Below are positions 15,474 to 23,404 of a stretch of 46,213 nucleotides of DNA, one piece after another. The notes beneath the pieces are model-generated. The model saw only the letters and a list, made by a program, of their open reading frames with translations, was not told the origin of the DNA and searched no databases. Positions within the stretch are counted from its first letter, which is position 1, and every line of letters starts with the position of its first letter. Made by a program: the position numbers and the translations under genes. The stretch is from a virus. The stretch spans positions 1 through 46,213 of IMG/VR virus record IMGVR_UViG_3300043411_000447, one strand, 5' to 3'.

Positions 15474-16399
15474 TGGCAGTTTCAAATTCTTATAATTATA
15501 ATGACACTAGAGATACAATCATAAAAGACGCTTTGTGCATGATTGGAATTCTAGGAGAAGAAGAGTCTCCGACTACGGATCAGACAAATATATGTGATAG
15601 AGCCTTAAATCGGCTTGTTAAGTCGTTGGAGAGATACGAATCCTTACAGACCAATGAGACTACAGCCGTTATTTTTTTAAATTATAATGACCCTAGCTAT
15701 GCACTATCGTCAACAGGTGACCATGCTGCTCAAGAGTTCGTTTCTACTACTGCGTCAGCTGGGAGTGGAACAAGCTTAACGGTCGCATCAACTAGTGGTA
15801 TGACTGCTCTTGATAATATAGGTATAATGTTAAGCACTGGACTACGTCAATGGACGACGATTGCAAGCGTTGACTCATCGACAGGACTCACATTAAACGC
15901 ATCCTTGACAGGCTCAGTGTCAGCTGATGCAACTGTATACAGTTACACAACAAGATTGCCAAGACCGAATAAAATTGTAATGGCAACTTTATACAAATCA
16001 TCTGCTGATCTTGAATACTTACTGCAAGACTTGCCGTTATCTGATTTCAACCAATTACCGAACAAATCAGTTATTAATCGCCCTTTAAGCTACACATACC
16101 AAGGCTCATCAACCGCAGGTAACCTTCGCGTCTATCCAAGGCCTGATAACGGTGATGATTATATACTAGCTCAAGTCATTCTTCCAATTATGGACTTAGA
16201 CTCTGGTACTGATAACTTAGATTTAGTCTCTCATTGGAATGATTGCATCGTTGCGAATCTAGCCGTTAGTGTGGCTCCTATTTTTCAAATAAACATAGCT
16301 CAGAAATTTCCTGAACTAATGAATCGAGCAAAAGAGCTTCTTGATGAGCTGAAAGGCTTTGAAAAGAATGATGGATCAGTCTTTTTAGTGCCGGAATAA
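15473..16399 (+). CDS. Head-tail connector / tail adaptor (P22 gp4-like)
   Basis: A 308-aa protein. The first 50 residues (TRDTIIKDALCMIGI, then a DRALNRLVKSLE helix) resemble the adaptor that binds the portal in P22-type podoviruses. The middle has a beta insertion (GSGTSLTVASTSGM) and the end is helical. I start it at the ATG overlapping the previous stop (15473), not at 15458, because that gives the conserved N-terminus and the same one-base overlap as its neighbour. It precedes a gp10-like gene, as expected for head-completion genes. Confidence 0.65.
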   Translation: MAVSNSYNYNDTRDTIIKDALCMIGILGEEESPTTDQTNICDRALNRLVKSLERYESLQTNETTAVIFLNYNDPSYALSSTGDHAAQEFVSTTASAGSGTSLTVASTSGMTALDNIGIMLSTGLRQWTTIASVDSSTGLTLNASLTGSVSADATVYSYTTRLPRPNKIVMATLYKSSADLEYLLQDLPLSDFNQLPNKSVINRPLSYTYQGSSTAGNLRVYPRPDNGDDYILAQVILPIMDLDSGTDNLDLVSHWNDCIVANLAVSVAPIFQINIAQKFPELMNRAKELLDELKGFEKNDGSVFLVPE

Positions 16400-16402
16400 A
16401 TC

Positions 16403-17854
16403 ATGCAGAAATTTAATTTCTTAAACCAGTCGAATCCTGGTAACTACAGAGATAACAATCAATCTCGATTAGTTAATTACTATTTAAAATATATAGATGC
16501 TCAGACTAAATCAGTTTATAATGATATAAGCATGGGAAAATTTACATGTATTGCCGTTCCCACGCCTGGCCTTAAGCAATTCAGTGTGAATACAGGCACT
16601 CAGAATAGACTAGGTTTTCAGCATAAAGGAGTTTTGTACTCTGTAATTGATGATAAATTTTACTCCGTAGATTCAAGTGGTGCTAAGACGCTTAGAGGAA
16701 CTTTAAACACGTCTAGCGGATGGGTCAGATATGCGGCAACATCGGATCAGATTATTTTGATTGACGGAACAAATGGCTATCATTATAACACAACTACTAC
16801 AACAGCGACTTTCCCAATAACTGATCCAGATTTTATACAGACAGCGACGGGGATCGCTTCAACAGACGAATATTTTATATCTGTAGCTGGAACTAGCGCC
16901 GTATGGAGATACTCAAATCTTGCTGATGGTTTAACTTGGAATGCTATTGATTTCTTCTCGGCCTACAATGCAGATGTATCAAATTTATTAAAAACAGCTA
17001 AAAGATCAACTAAAGGCGATCTATGGCTTTTTGGTACTGTGTCCGTAGAGATTTGGTATAATACCGGAGATGCTACTACAACATTCGCAGTGAATAAAGG
17101 TGGGAATATTGGATACGGTCTCGCAGCTATTGATTCCCTAGTACATAAAGACAATGCTTTTTTATGGCTGGCTAGCTCGCCGGATGGGGGTTTAGATGTG
17201 GTCGGAACTGACGGATACTCTGTTATCCCGCTATCAACCGATTCTATATCTGAAAAAATAAACAGTTTTACAACAACGTCCGACGCTCGGGCATTTATGT
17301 ACACGCAAAATAATCATACCTTCTATTGCTTGACATTTCCAACAGAAGGCTATACGGCTGTGTATGATCTGACGACTAAATTCTGGCACGAAAGACAGTC
17401 ATACATCAGTGGGAATTGGACTAGATTTGCTGCTCAATGGGGCACTTACTGCTATGGTAAGGTATTAGTCGGAGACTGTCAGAGCGGTAATATTTACCAA
17501 CTAGATAATTTTACATATACAGATATTGGGGCAGCTTCGACATACCGATACATTCAAACATCTCCAACGTTTGCTGATGGGAAGCGTGTTATGTTTGGAG
17601 AATTAACTGGGTTCTTTAAGCATGATACAACAACGCCATCTTTTACTTTATCAGTAAGCAAAGATGGTGGTCGTACATTCCCATTAAGTTATACGAAAAC
17701 AGTCCCGACCACTTCCATAGGGTTTTCAAAGCCTATTAGATGGCAGAGACTAGGCAGTGCAAGAGACTCATTTGTATTTAAACTAGAATCCACATCAAGC
17801 CTTGATTCGACAGTTTTAGGGTTCGTTGGAAGAGCTGACTTCGGAAATAATTAA
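16403..17854 (+). CDS. Packaged-DNA stabilisation / tail hub protein (P22 gp10-like)
   Basis: A 483-aa protein beginning with a FNFLNQSNPGNYRDNNQSRLVNYY segment and containing repeated blades such as DQIILIDGTNGYHYN, SVEIWYNTGD and HTFYCLTFPTEGYTAVYDL. This order is typical of the P22 gp10 family, a beta-propeller-like tail protein that plugs the portal after packaging and carries the tailspikes. It sits directly after the adaptor gene. The weak GGA ribosome-binding site suggests coupled translation. Confidence 0.8.
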   Translation: MQKFNFLNQSNPGNYRDNNQSRLVNYYLKYIDAQTKSVYNDISMGKFTCIAVPTPGLKQFSVNTGTQNRLGFQHKGVLYSVIDDKFYSVDSSGAKTLRGTLNTSSGWVRYAATSDQIILIDGTNGYHYNTTTTTATFPITDPDFIQTATGIASTDEYFISVAGTSAVWRYSNLADGLTWNAIDFFSAYNADVSNLLKTAKRSTKGDLWLFGTVSVEIWYNTGDATTTFAVNKGGNIGYGLAAIDSLVHKDNAFLWLASSPDGGLDVVGTDGYSVIPLSTDSISEKINSFTTTSDARAFMYTQNNHTFYCLTFPTEGYTAVYDLTTKFWHERQSYISGNWTRFAAQWGTYCYGKVLVGDCQSGNIYQLDNFTYTDIGAASTYRYIQTSPTFADGKRVMFGELTGFFKHDTTTPSFTLSVSKDGGRTFPLSYTKTVPTTSIGFSKPIRWQRLGSARDSFVFKLESTSSLDSTVLGFVGRADFGNN

Positions 17855-17855
17855 T

Positions 17856-19037
17856 ATGTCTATCATTCTGCCACGACCTCCTGTCGAAATACCAATCCTT
17901 GAAATAAAGACAGGCATCATGCCTATTGTATGGCAGAAATTTTTTAGAGATTTATATTCAAAGACTGGTAGCGCAAGTGCAGGACTGGCGCCCGACACTG
18001 CTAAATATATTATTCAAACAACAGACGCAGGGCTATCAAATGCCCAGGTCCTAGCATCATTAAGCAGCGGTTTTGTTAAAGTAGCAACTACGACTGGCGT
18101 TCTTTCTTCGACTGGAAATGTAAAAATACAAGCTGCAGATCTTGCAGATACAGCCGTCACACCTGCCACGTATACAGTCAATGGAAACAATATATTTACC
18201 GTCGATCAGCAAGGACGTTTAACAAGCGCATCAAATGTCAGTGTAGCTTCTTTAATAGCTTATAAAAAGAATAGTGGGGCGGTAGTATCCACACGAGGGA
18301 CTTTAAACGTCATTGAAGGCTCTAATATAACTCTCACATTGGCAGACGACGGCGGTGGAAGTAAAACTGATTTAACCATTACCAGCACAGCTAATGTTGT
18401 CGGGCCAGGAAGTTCAACTGACAATGCAATAACTAGATACGATGGTACTACCGGAAAGCTTCTTCAAGATAGTTATGCACAAGTTTCTGATGATGGCTCA
18501 ATTACTACCTCAATAAACACTGGAGCATGTGCTGGAGGCGTTTCGGCATATCATTGGATGATGCTCACAGCAGATTACACACTAACCAGTACGACAAGTG
18601 TTCAGAAAGCTTTTAATACAACCACCAACGGAACGTTAACACTACCGACTGGTGTCTATATGTTTGATTGCTTTCTGTATTTGACGACAATGTCAGCAAC
18701 GTCCGGTAATGCAGCATTCTCGTTAGCAGGTACAGCAGTGACCGATCGATTTGGATATTATGCTAGCGGTGTAGATGACAGCTCGCCATTAGGAGCCTTG
18801 TCACGAACTGGAAGTGGATCTGTGACAAATGCGTCTGCAACTTCAATCGTTGTAGCTGGCACCGGTACTGGTATGATAACTAAAATTTCTGGAATGTTCC
18901 GAGTATCTACTGGTGGAACAATTATTCCTTCATTAGCTCTTGTCACTGCAGCGGCTGCCGTGGTAAAATCTGGGTCGTGGTTTAGAATTGCAAAAATAGG
19001 CGACTCTTCAGAGACTTATAAAGGAGCTTGGACTTAA
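17856..19037 (+). CDS. Tail fibre / tailspike-like protein
   Basis: A 393-aa protein starting MSIILPRPPVEIPILE, followed by PIVWQKFFRDLYSKTG. This N-terminus resembles virion-attachment regions of podovirus tail proteins. The middle carries the module KKNSGAVVSTRGTLNVIEGSN, shared with the protein at 11066-12109. The C-terminal 160 residues (VSAYHWMMLTADYTL onward) form a beta-rich C1q-like or fibre-tip domain. The ATG at 17856 is preferred to an in-frame TTG at 17826 inside the previous gene. Confidence 0.68.
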   Translation: MSIILPRPPVEIPILEIKTGIMPIVWQKFFRDLYSKTGSASAGLAPDTAKYIIQTTDAGLSNAQVLASLSSGFVKVATTTGVLSSTGNVKIQAADLADTAVTPATYTVNGNNIFTVDQQGRLTSASNVSVASLIAYKKNSGAVVSTRGTLNVIEGSNITLTLADDGGGSKTDLTITSTANVVGPGSSTDNAITRYDGTTGKLLQDSYAQVSDDGSITTSINTGACAGGVSAYHWMMLTADYTLTSTTSVQKAFNTTTNGTLTLPTGVYMFDCFLYLTTMSATSGNAAFSLAGTAVTDRFGYYASGVDDSSPLGALSRTGSGSVTNASATSIVVAGTGTGMITKISGMFRVSTGGTIIPSLALVTAAAAVVKSGSWFRIAKIGDSSETYKGAWT

Positions 19038-19504
19038 TGCTCACATGCTATCAGACTTTTGACCAACGTCAAATTGAATCCGTCCTAAATGAGCCACGTA
19101 ATTTTCAGGCAACGTTTGGCCAGGATCCATCAATCAAGTATGCAGACATGGATCCAACATATAAATACTACGGCGTTTATGATACTCATTCATTAATTGG
19201 ATTATTTCCAGTTAGAGAATTGACAAAAATAACCTTAGACACTCATATTTACATTAAAGAGCTTTATCAGAAATCTGAGCTTGTTGATAAAGCATGCTAT
19301 ACAGCAATGCGAAAGTTCAAAGAAGAAGGCTACGAGCAGCTGATTGGCCTCGTTCCTTTCAATCTTGACCGAATGATCACGTTCATTCAAAGAATAGGTT
19401 ACGAGCCTAGAGGCTTAATACAAAACGGAATCATGTATAATGGAGAAAAAACTTCTGTTTTTGTCTTCCAAAAAGACTTGATTTGTGGTATAATACCAGA
19501 CTAA
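19037..19504 (+). CDS. GNAT-like protein of the tail module
   Basis: A 155-aa protein with the layout of a GNAT acetyltransferase fold: a YYGVYDTHSLIGLFPV beta region, a central helix, LIGLVPFNLDRMITFIQRIGYEPRG, and a final beta strand. Several podoviruses encode such a protein near the DNA-ejection genes. Its activity is unproven and the acetyl-CoA loop is not obvious. It starts in the stop of the previous gene, with GGAG upstream. A promoter-like element lies near its end. Confidence 0.65.
   Translation: MLTCYQTFDQRQIESVLNEPRNFQATFGQDPSIKYADMDPTYKYYGVYDTHSLIGLFPVRELTKITLDTHIYIKELYQKSELVDKACYTAMRKFKEEGYEQLIGLVPFNLDRMITFIQRIGYEPRGLIQNGIMYNGEKTSVFVFQKDLICGIIPD
19466..19494 (+). promoter_or_regulatory. 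Possible promoter before the ejection genes
   Basis: A perfect TATAAT (19489-19494) with a weak TTCCAA -35 at 17-bp spacing, inside the last codons of the GNAT-like gene. It could add transcription for the ejection-protein genes that follow. Only the -10 is strong, so this may be chance. Confidence 0.35.
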
Positions 19505-19525
19505 ATATAGACAGGAGTCGCGCAT

Positions 19526-20836
19526 ATGTCCATGGGCGGTGGTTCTGAATCTTCTTCAGAACAGTATAGTATAATCCAGTACACTAATCCAGCATCAGCA
19601 ATAGCAGCTGGAAATTTAGTGGCTGGCGCAGCTCAAGAGGCTGCTAATCAATCAAGAGTTGCGACTAATGACGCCATCGGTCAAATGGTATCTTATTACT
19701 CACAGGCAACCCAAAATTTTACTCCTTATGCATCCTCGGGCTATCAAGCTCTTGTAAAGATGAATCAATTAATGGGCATGGCTCCCCCACAGCCTGGGCA
19801 GTCTCCGATCGCGCCTACAGCTCCCACCAAAACAGACGTCAAGGATCGCGAAGTCTACGACTATATCAAGGCTAATACTCAGACGCCGACCGGCGGGCAT
19901 GCGACAATATATTCTGGCATAGGCGCAAAAGCGACGCCATGGGACAATAGATATGAAGGGGCCCTGGGACAGTGGGCCGGTGTTGATGGCCGACCAAATG
20001 TAACTTTAAACGCCGAAGGAAAGTTGATCCCGACTAATCTATTAGGCCAGCCACTTGTAGATCAGAACGGCCAGCCTATTAATGATTTCATGTCAGACGC
20101 TGACTGGGACAAGCTATATTCTACTTGGAATCCTGGTGACTCAAAGCCTTCCTCGTTTACGAAAGAGCAGATTAATGCGATCAGAGATAATATATATGCT
20201 TCAAAATATAGCGACATTGATAAATCTAACCAAGAACTTTATAATACCAAAAATGAAGCATATCAAAAAGATTTGGCAAACTACAATAATTTAGTATCGA
20301 CATATGGTACTATGAAAGGCCAAGGGCAAGGTGAAGGCGGGGCTTACACCGCTCAGCAGGCTCAAGATTATATAGCGAACACGCCAGGCTACCAAACTCG
20401 ATTAAATTCCGGTATTGATGCAGTCTCGAGAGCTAAGTCTGCAGCTGGGCTCCTTGGTTCTGGATCTTTATTAAAAGACCTTCAGTCATACGGTGATAGA
20501 CTAGCCGCTGATACATACCAAAATGAGTTAACTAATCTTGCTAATCTCGCAGGTCAAGGACAACAAGCTGCTCAAGGCATTGCACAGACGCAGACTAATC
20601 TTGGTAATAATTCAAGTCAATTAACGTACCAGTCAGGGCAGGACACTGCAAACTCAATACTAGCAGGAGCACAGGCTCAAGCTAATGCCGTGATTCAAGC
20701 TAATCAGAAATTTGATAGGGTACTGACCGGGTCAAGTAAAAGCAGCTCTGGAGGCGGATTGGGAGGCCTGGGAGGCATTGGTCAGTTAGCTGGATTCTTT
20801 AGTGGTGGGATGGGTCCCGGCGTAATAGGAGCTTAA
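19526..20836 (+). CDS. DNA ejection / internal virion protein
   Basis: A 436-aa Gln/Ala/Gly/Ser-rich protein with an AGGAG ribosome-binding site. Residues about 280-345 contain YIANTPGYQTRLNSGIDAVS and AAGLLGSGSLLKDLQSYGDR. This segment is characteristic of podovirus DNA-transfer proteins of the P22 gp7 type, which are ejected into the cell ahead of the DNA. The C-terminus is a glycine-rich hydrophobic stretch (GGLGGLGGIGQLAGFFSGG), perhaps membrane-inserting. It is the first of an ejection-gene cluster. Confidence 0.8.
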   Translation: MSMGGGSESSSEQYSIIQYTNPASAIAAGNLVAGAAQEAANQSRVATNDAIGQMVSYYSQATQNFTPYASSGYQALVKMNQLMGMAPPQPGQSPIAPTAPTKTDVKDREVYDYIKANTQTPTGGHATIYSGIGAKATPWDNRYEGALGQWAGVDGRPNVTLNAEGKLIPTNLLGQPLVDQNGQPINDFMSDADWDKLYSTWNPGDSKPSSFTKEQINAIRDNIYASKYSDIDKSNQELYNTKNEAYQKDLANYNNLVSTYGTMKGQGQGEGGAYTAQQAQDYIANTPGYQTRLNSGIDAVSRAKSAAGLLGSGSLLKDLQSYGDRLAADTYQNELTNLANLAGQGQQAAQGIAQTQTNLGNNSSQLTYQSGQDTANSILAGAQAQANAVIQANQKFDRVLTGSSKSSSGGGLGGLGGIGQLAGFFSGGMGPGVIGA

Positions 20837-20838
20837 GA

Positions 20839-22146
20839 ATGGCAATTAATTATGATTTAACAAACGTTGAATACCCCCAGGCAAAAGTTATTGCTCAAGG
20901 TACAACATCAAATTCAACGTCCCCAGCTTCGACAAAAGAGTCTGATCCGTTAAGCTCTTTTATGGAAGGATTCCAAAAATCACAGCTAAATAGCGCTCAA
21001 GTAGAAGGGCAGCAATTACGGAATCAAGGTTATGATCTAAGTAATCAGCAAGATCAAGTTAAGCTTGAAGCTTTACAACGTGCTAATGAAGACGAAAAGA
21101 ATCTGCGAGTAGCTGCGGCTGAAGGTGAGCAGAATTTTAGAGATTTACTCGGTAAAACAAACCCTCAAGAAGCTGTAAAATATGATAAAGCACGACAAGA
21201 TTTAACTAATGCAGTTCTTGACGGTAAGAAAAAGCTTGGTGAAGTCGATGCTCAAACTTTAAAAAATAATGTTGAAGCTTTGGGCGCTTTTGGTAACGCT
21301 GCTTCCTATATAGAGACGGCTCCTTTAGAACAACGTCCAGCATTGTATGAAGCTGCTAAGCCTCATTTGCAAGAAATTTTAAAAGGTACAAATATAAAAC
21401 TGCAGCTTCCGGAAAAATATGATCAAACATATAACTTAGTTGCAATGAATACTGCGGTAGGCTTTTCTAATCAAATTAAACAAGATCCTAGTTTGATGGA
21501 CAAGCTTAAAACAGAAACAGCCAGAGCTAAAGCAGATCCTAATGCACCTGCTAAAGTAGATCCTCAATCTTTTGAAGGACGGAATACGCTCCAAGCCAAT
21601 AGAGCTGTGCAGGGGGTTAATGCCTCAAAACTTGGTGATATGGCCGATACTGTGGCTATACTGCCAACGATTGCTTCAAACTTCGATGCTATGGATAACC
21701 TAGTCAATAAGATTAGTCCGATTGCAATGAGTCGAGTTGCTCAGACTACTGGAGCAAGTCCATATATCGATTCGAAGTATGCAGAATTAAAATCTCAATT
21801 TAACGCAACAGCTTTAGTTATGAAAAAAGTTATGGGTATGCCTAGTGCGGGCTTTTCTGATGGGGATAGGAATTATTTAGATGAGATCGTAGGTAAAGGT
21901 GCAACCCCAGAAAGTGTTAAAGCTTTGAATAATTTATTTAGGACCATGTCTCAACGTGTTCCAGGTGCTTACAAAAAAGCTCAAGATCTCTATCAAAAAT
22001 CTGGTGGAACTAAAATCTATGATGATGCTGATTTGCAAGGACTTACAGACCGGCTACAGCCTAAAGGTAATGGTGCACAGCCGACGGCAGCTCCTACAAT
22101 GACTCTTTTGCAAAAAATTAAAGCTGAACGTCAAGGTAAGAAATAA
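20839..22146 (+). CDS. Internal virion (DNA ejection) protein
   Basis: A 435-aa mostly helical, Gln/Ala/Lys-rich protein. Its first 17 residues (MAINYDLTNVEYPQAKV) closely match the start of the next protein (MAINFDLTQVQYPESKI), while the rest is unrelated. Central segments such as FGNAASYIETAPLEQRPALYE and ATALVMKKVMGMPSAGFSDGD are similar in style to podovirus ejection proteins. It is probably a virion-internal protein delivered with the DNA. GGAG lies 9 nt upstream of the ATG. Confidence 0.75.
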   Translation: MAINYDLTNVEYPQAKVIAQGTTSNSTSPASTKESDPLSSFMEGFQKSQLNSAQVEGQQLRNQGYDLSNQQDQVKLEALQRANEDEKNLRVAAAEGEQNFRDLLGKTNPQEAVKYDKARQDLTNAVLDGKKKLGEVDAQTLKNNVEALGAFGNAASYIETAPLEQRPALYEAAKPHLQEILKGTNIKLQLPEKYDQTYNLVAMNTAVGFSNQIKQDPSLMDKLKTETARAKADPNAPAKVDPQSFEGRNTLQANRAVQGVNASKLGDMADTVAILPTIASNFDAMDNLVNKISPIAMSRVAQTTGASPYIDSKYAELKSQFNATALVMKKVMGMPSAGFSDGDRNYLDEIVGKGATPESVKALNNLFRTMSQRVPGAYKKAQDLYQKSGGTKIYDDADLQGLTDRLQPKGNGAQPTAAPTMTLLQKIKAERQGKK

Positions 22147-22148
22147 TT

Positions 22149-22910
22149 ATGGCAATTAATTTCGACTTGACTCAAGTTCAGTATCCAGAGTCTAAAATAA
22201 CTCAGGGGCAGGCTCCTCAGGCTCAAGCAGCACCTCCGCCAAGTAATGATTCAGGAGGACTCCTGTCCGGATTATTAGATCTTAAGAATTTCTTAATGCC
22301 TCAGCAGCAGCAGCCTCAGCAAGAAGCTGCACCTACTGATGTAAATCAGTACCCAAATCAAGACCCTCATCCATTAGTACAGCAAGCTGTGGTAGATGGA
22401 CAAGAGAATATTAAACCGACATCCGGACTTCAAGCCGGACTTCATGACGTGAGTAATAATATGGACAAAAATCTTGGAATTCAGTCGGCAATCACTGCTG
22501 CAAAAAAAGTCTATCCAGACAATCCAGTAATGGCACAGCTAGCTGCAACTCAAGCGATATTAGAGTCAGGCCTAGCTTCCGGAAAACCTAGTGGCCTGGC
22601 TGCGAAATATAATAATTACTTTGGTATTAAAGGTAAAGGCGACAATGGTTCAGCGTCCATGCCTACTAAAGAATATGTGAATGGGCAGTGGATAAAAGTA
22701 CCTCAACCATTCGCATCTTATACTTCACCAGAGGGAAGTTTTGCTGCACATAAAAACCTAATGTCTAAGCCTAGGTATTCATCTGTCGGCTCCGCTGCAG
22801 ATCCTGAACAAGCTTTTAATGCTGTATGGAAATCCGGCTATGCAACAGATCCACATTATCCAAAGCTACTAACCGGGATTTGGAACAAATACGTTAGAAG
22901 TTCTTTTTAA
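22149..22910 (+). CDS. Virion-associated glucosaminidase (FlgJ-like lytic domain)
   Basis: A 253-aa protein. Residues 1-17 duplicate the N-terminal tag of the preceding ejection protein, and residues 20-75 are a Gln/Pro-rich linker. Residues 110-253 form a glucosaminidase domain: QAILESGLASG (likely catalytic Glu 139), NNYFGIKG, a FASYTSPEGSFAAHKNLM segment and SGYATDPHYPKLL. This family cuts peptidoglycan glycan strands. Within the ejection cluster it probably opens the cell wall at infection. It lacks a signal peptide, as expected for a virion protein. Confidence 0.85.
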   Translation: MAINFDLTQVQYPESKITQGQAPQAQAAPPPSNDSGGLLSGLLDLKNFLMPQQQQPQQEAAPTDVNQYPNQDPHPLVQQAVVDGQENIKPTSGLQAGLHDVSNNMDKNLGIQSAITAAKKVYPDNPVMAQLAATQAILESGLASGKPSGLAAKYNNYFGIKGKGDNGSASMPTKEYVNGQWIKVPQPFASYTSPEGSFAAHKNLMSKPRYSSVGSAADPEQAFNAVWKSGYATDPHYPKLLTGIWNKYVRSSF

Positions 22911-22912
22911 TT

Positions 22913-23404
22913 ATGATTAAACACACGGATCCTAGAATGGTTGCTTTCATACCTAACAAGTATCTCAATACATTAGCTTCATATCCAAGAAGCAAGCCTG
23001 TTGTTGAAGTTATACTGCATCATACAGTTACAAATTCCGTAAAGACAACTGTTGATGTTTTAACTCAAAGAGGACTTGCTTACCATTATTTAATAGATAA
23101 AGATGGCGAGGTATATGAATTGCAGGCACCAGAGAGAATGTGCTATCATGCGAAAGGATATAACACTGACACAGTCGGAGTGTCTTTTGTATGTGGTGGC
23201 CAGTTCGGGCCTACCAATAGTGATCAGAAAGAATCATGTGCCGAATTGTTGACTTATTTAAAGAATAGGATACCATCTATTCAATTTTTAAGCGGGCATA
23301 AGTTTCGCTCAACGTCTGGCAAAGTAGATCCAGAAGGTGTTACAGATGAAGAATTTAAAGATTTAGCTGCTAAATCAGGTCTCATATTTAAGAAGGTCAG
23401 ATAA
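22913..23404 (+). CDS. N-acetylmuramoyl-L-alanine amidase (endolysin or virion lysin)
   Basis: A 163-aa single-domain amidase of the PGRP/T7-lysozyme (amidase_2) type. Zinc ligands are visible: His of ILHHTVT (36 or 37), H129 in SGHKFRS and D139 in KVDPEG. AYHYLIDKDGEVYEL is the usual second-strand motif. It cleaves the amide bond between muramic acid and L-Ala. No signal peptide is present, so as endolysin it would use the holin at 1525; inside the ejection cluster it could instead be virion-borne. Confidence 0.88.
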   Translation: MIKHTDPRMVAFIPNKYLNTLASYPRSKPVVEVILHHTVTNSVKTTVDVLTQRGLAYHYLIDKDGEVYELQAPERMCYHAKGYNTDTVGVSFVCGGQFGPTNSDQKESCAELLTYLKNRIPSIQFLSGHKFRSTSGKVDPEGVTDEEFKDLAAKSGLIFKKVR

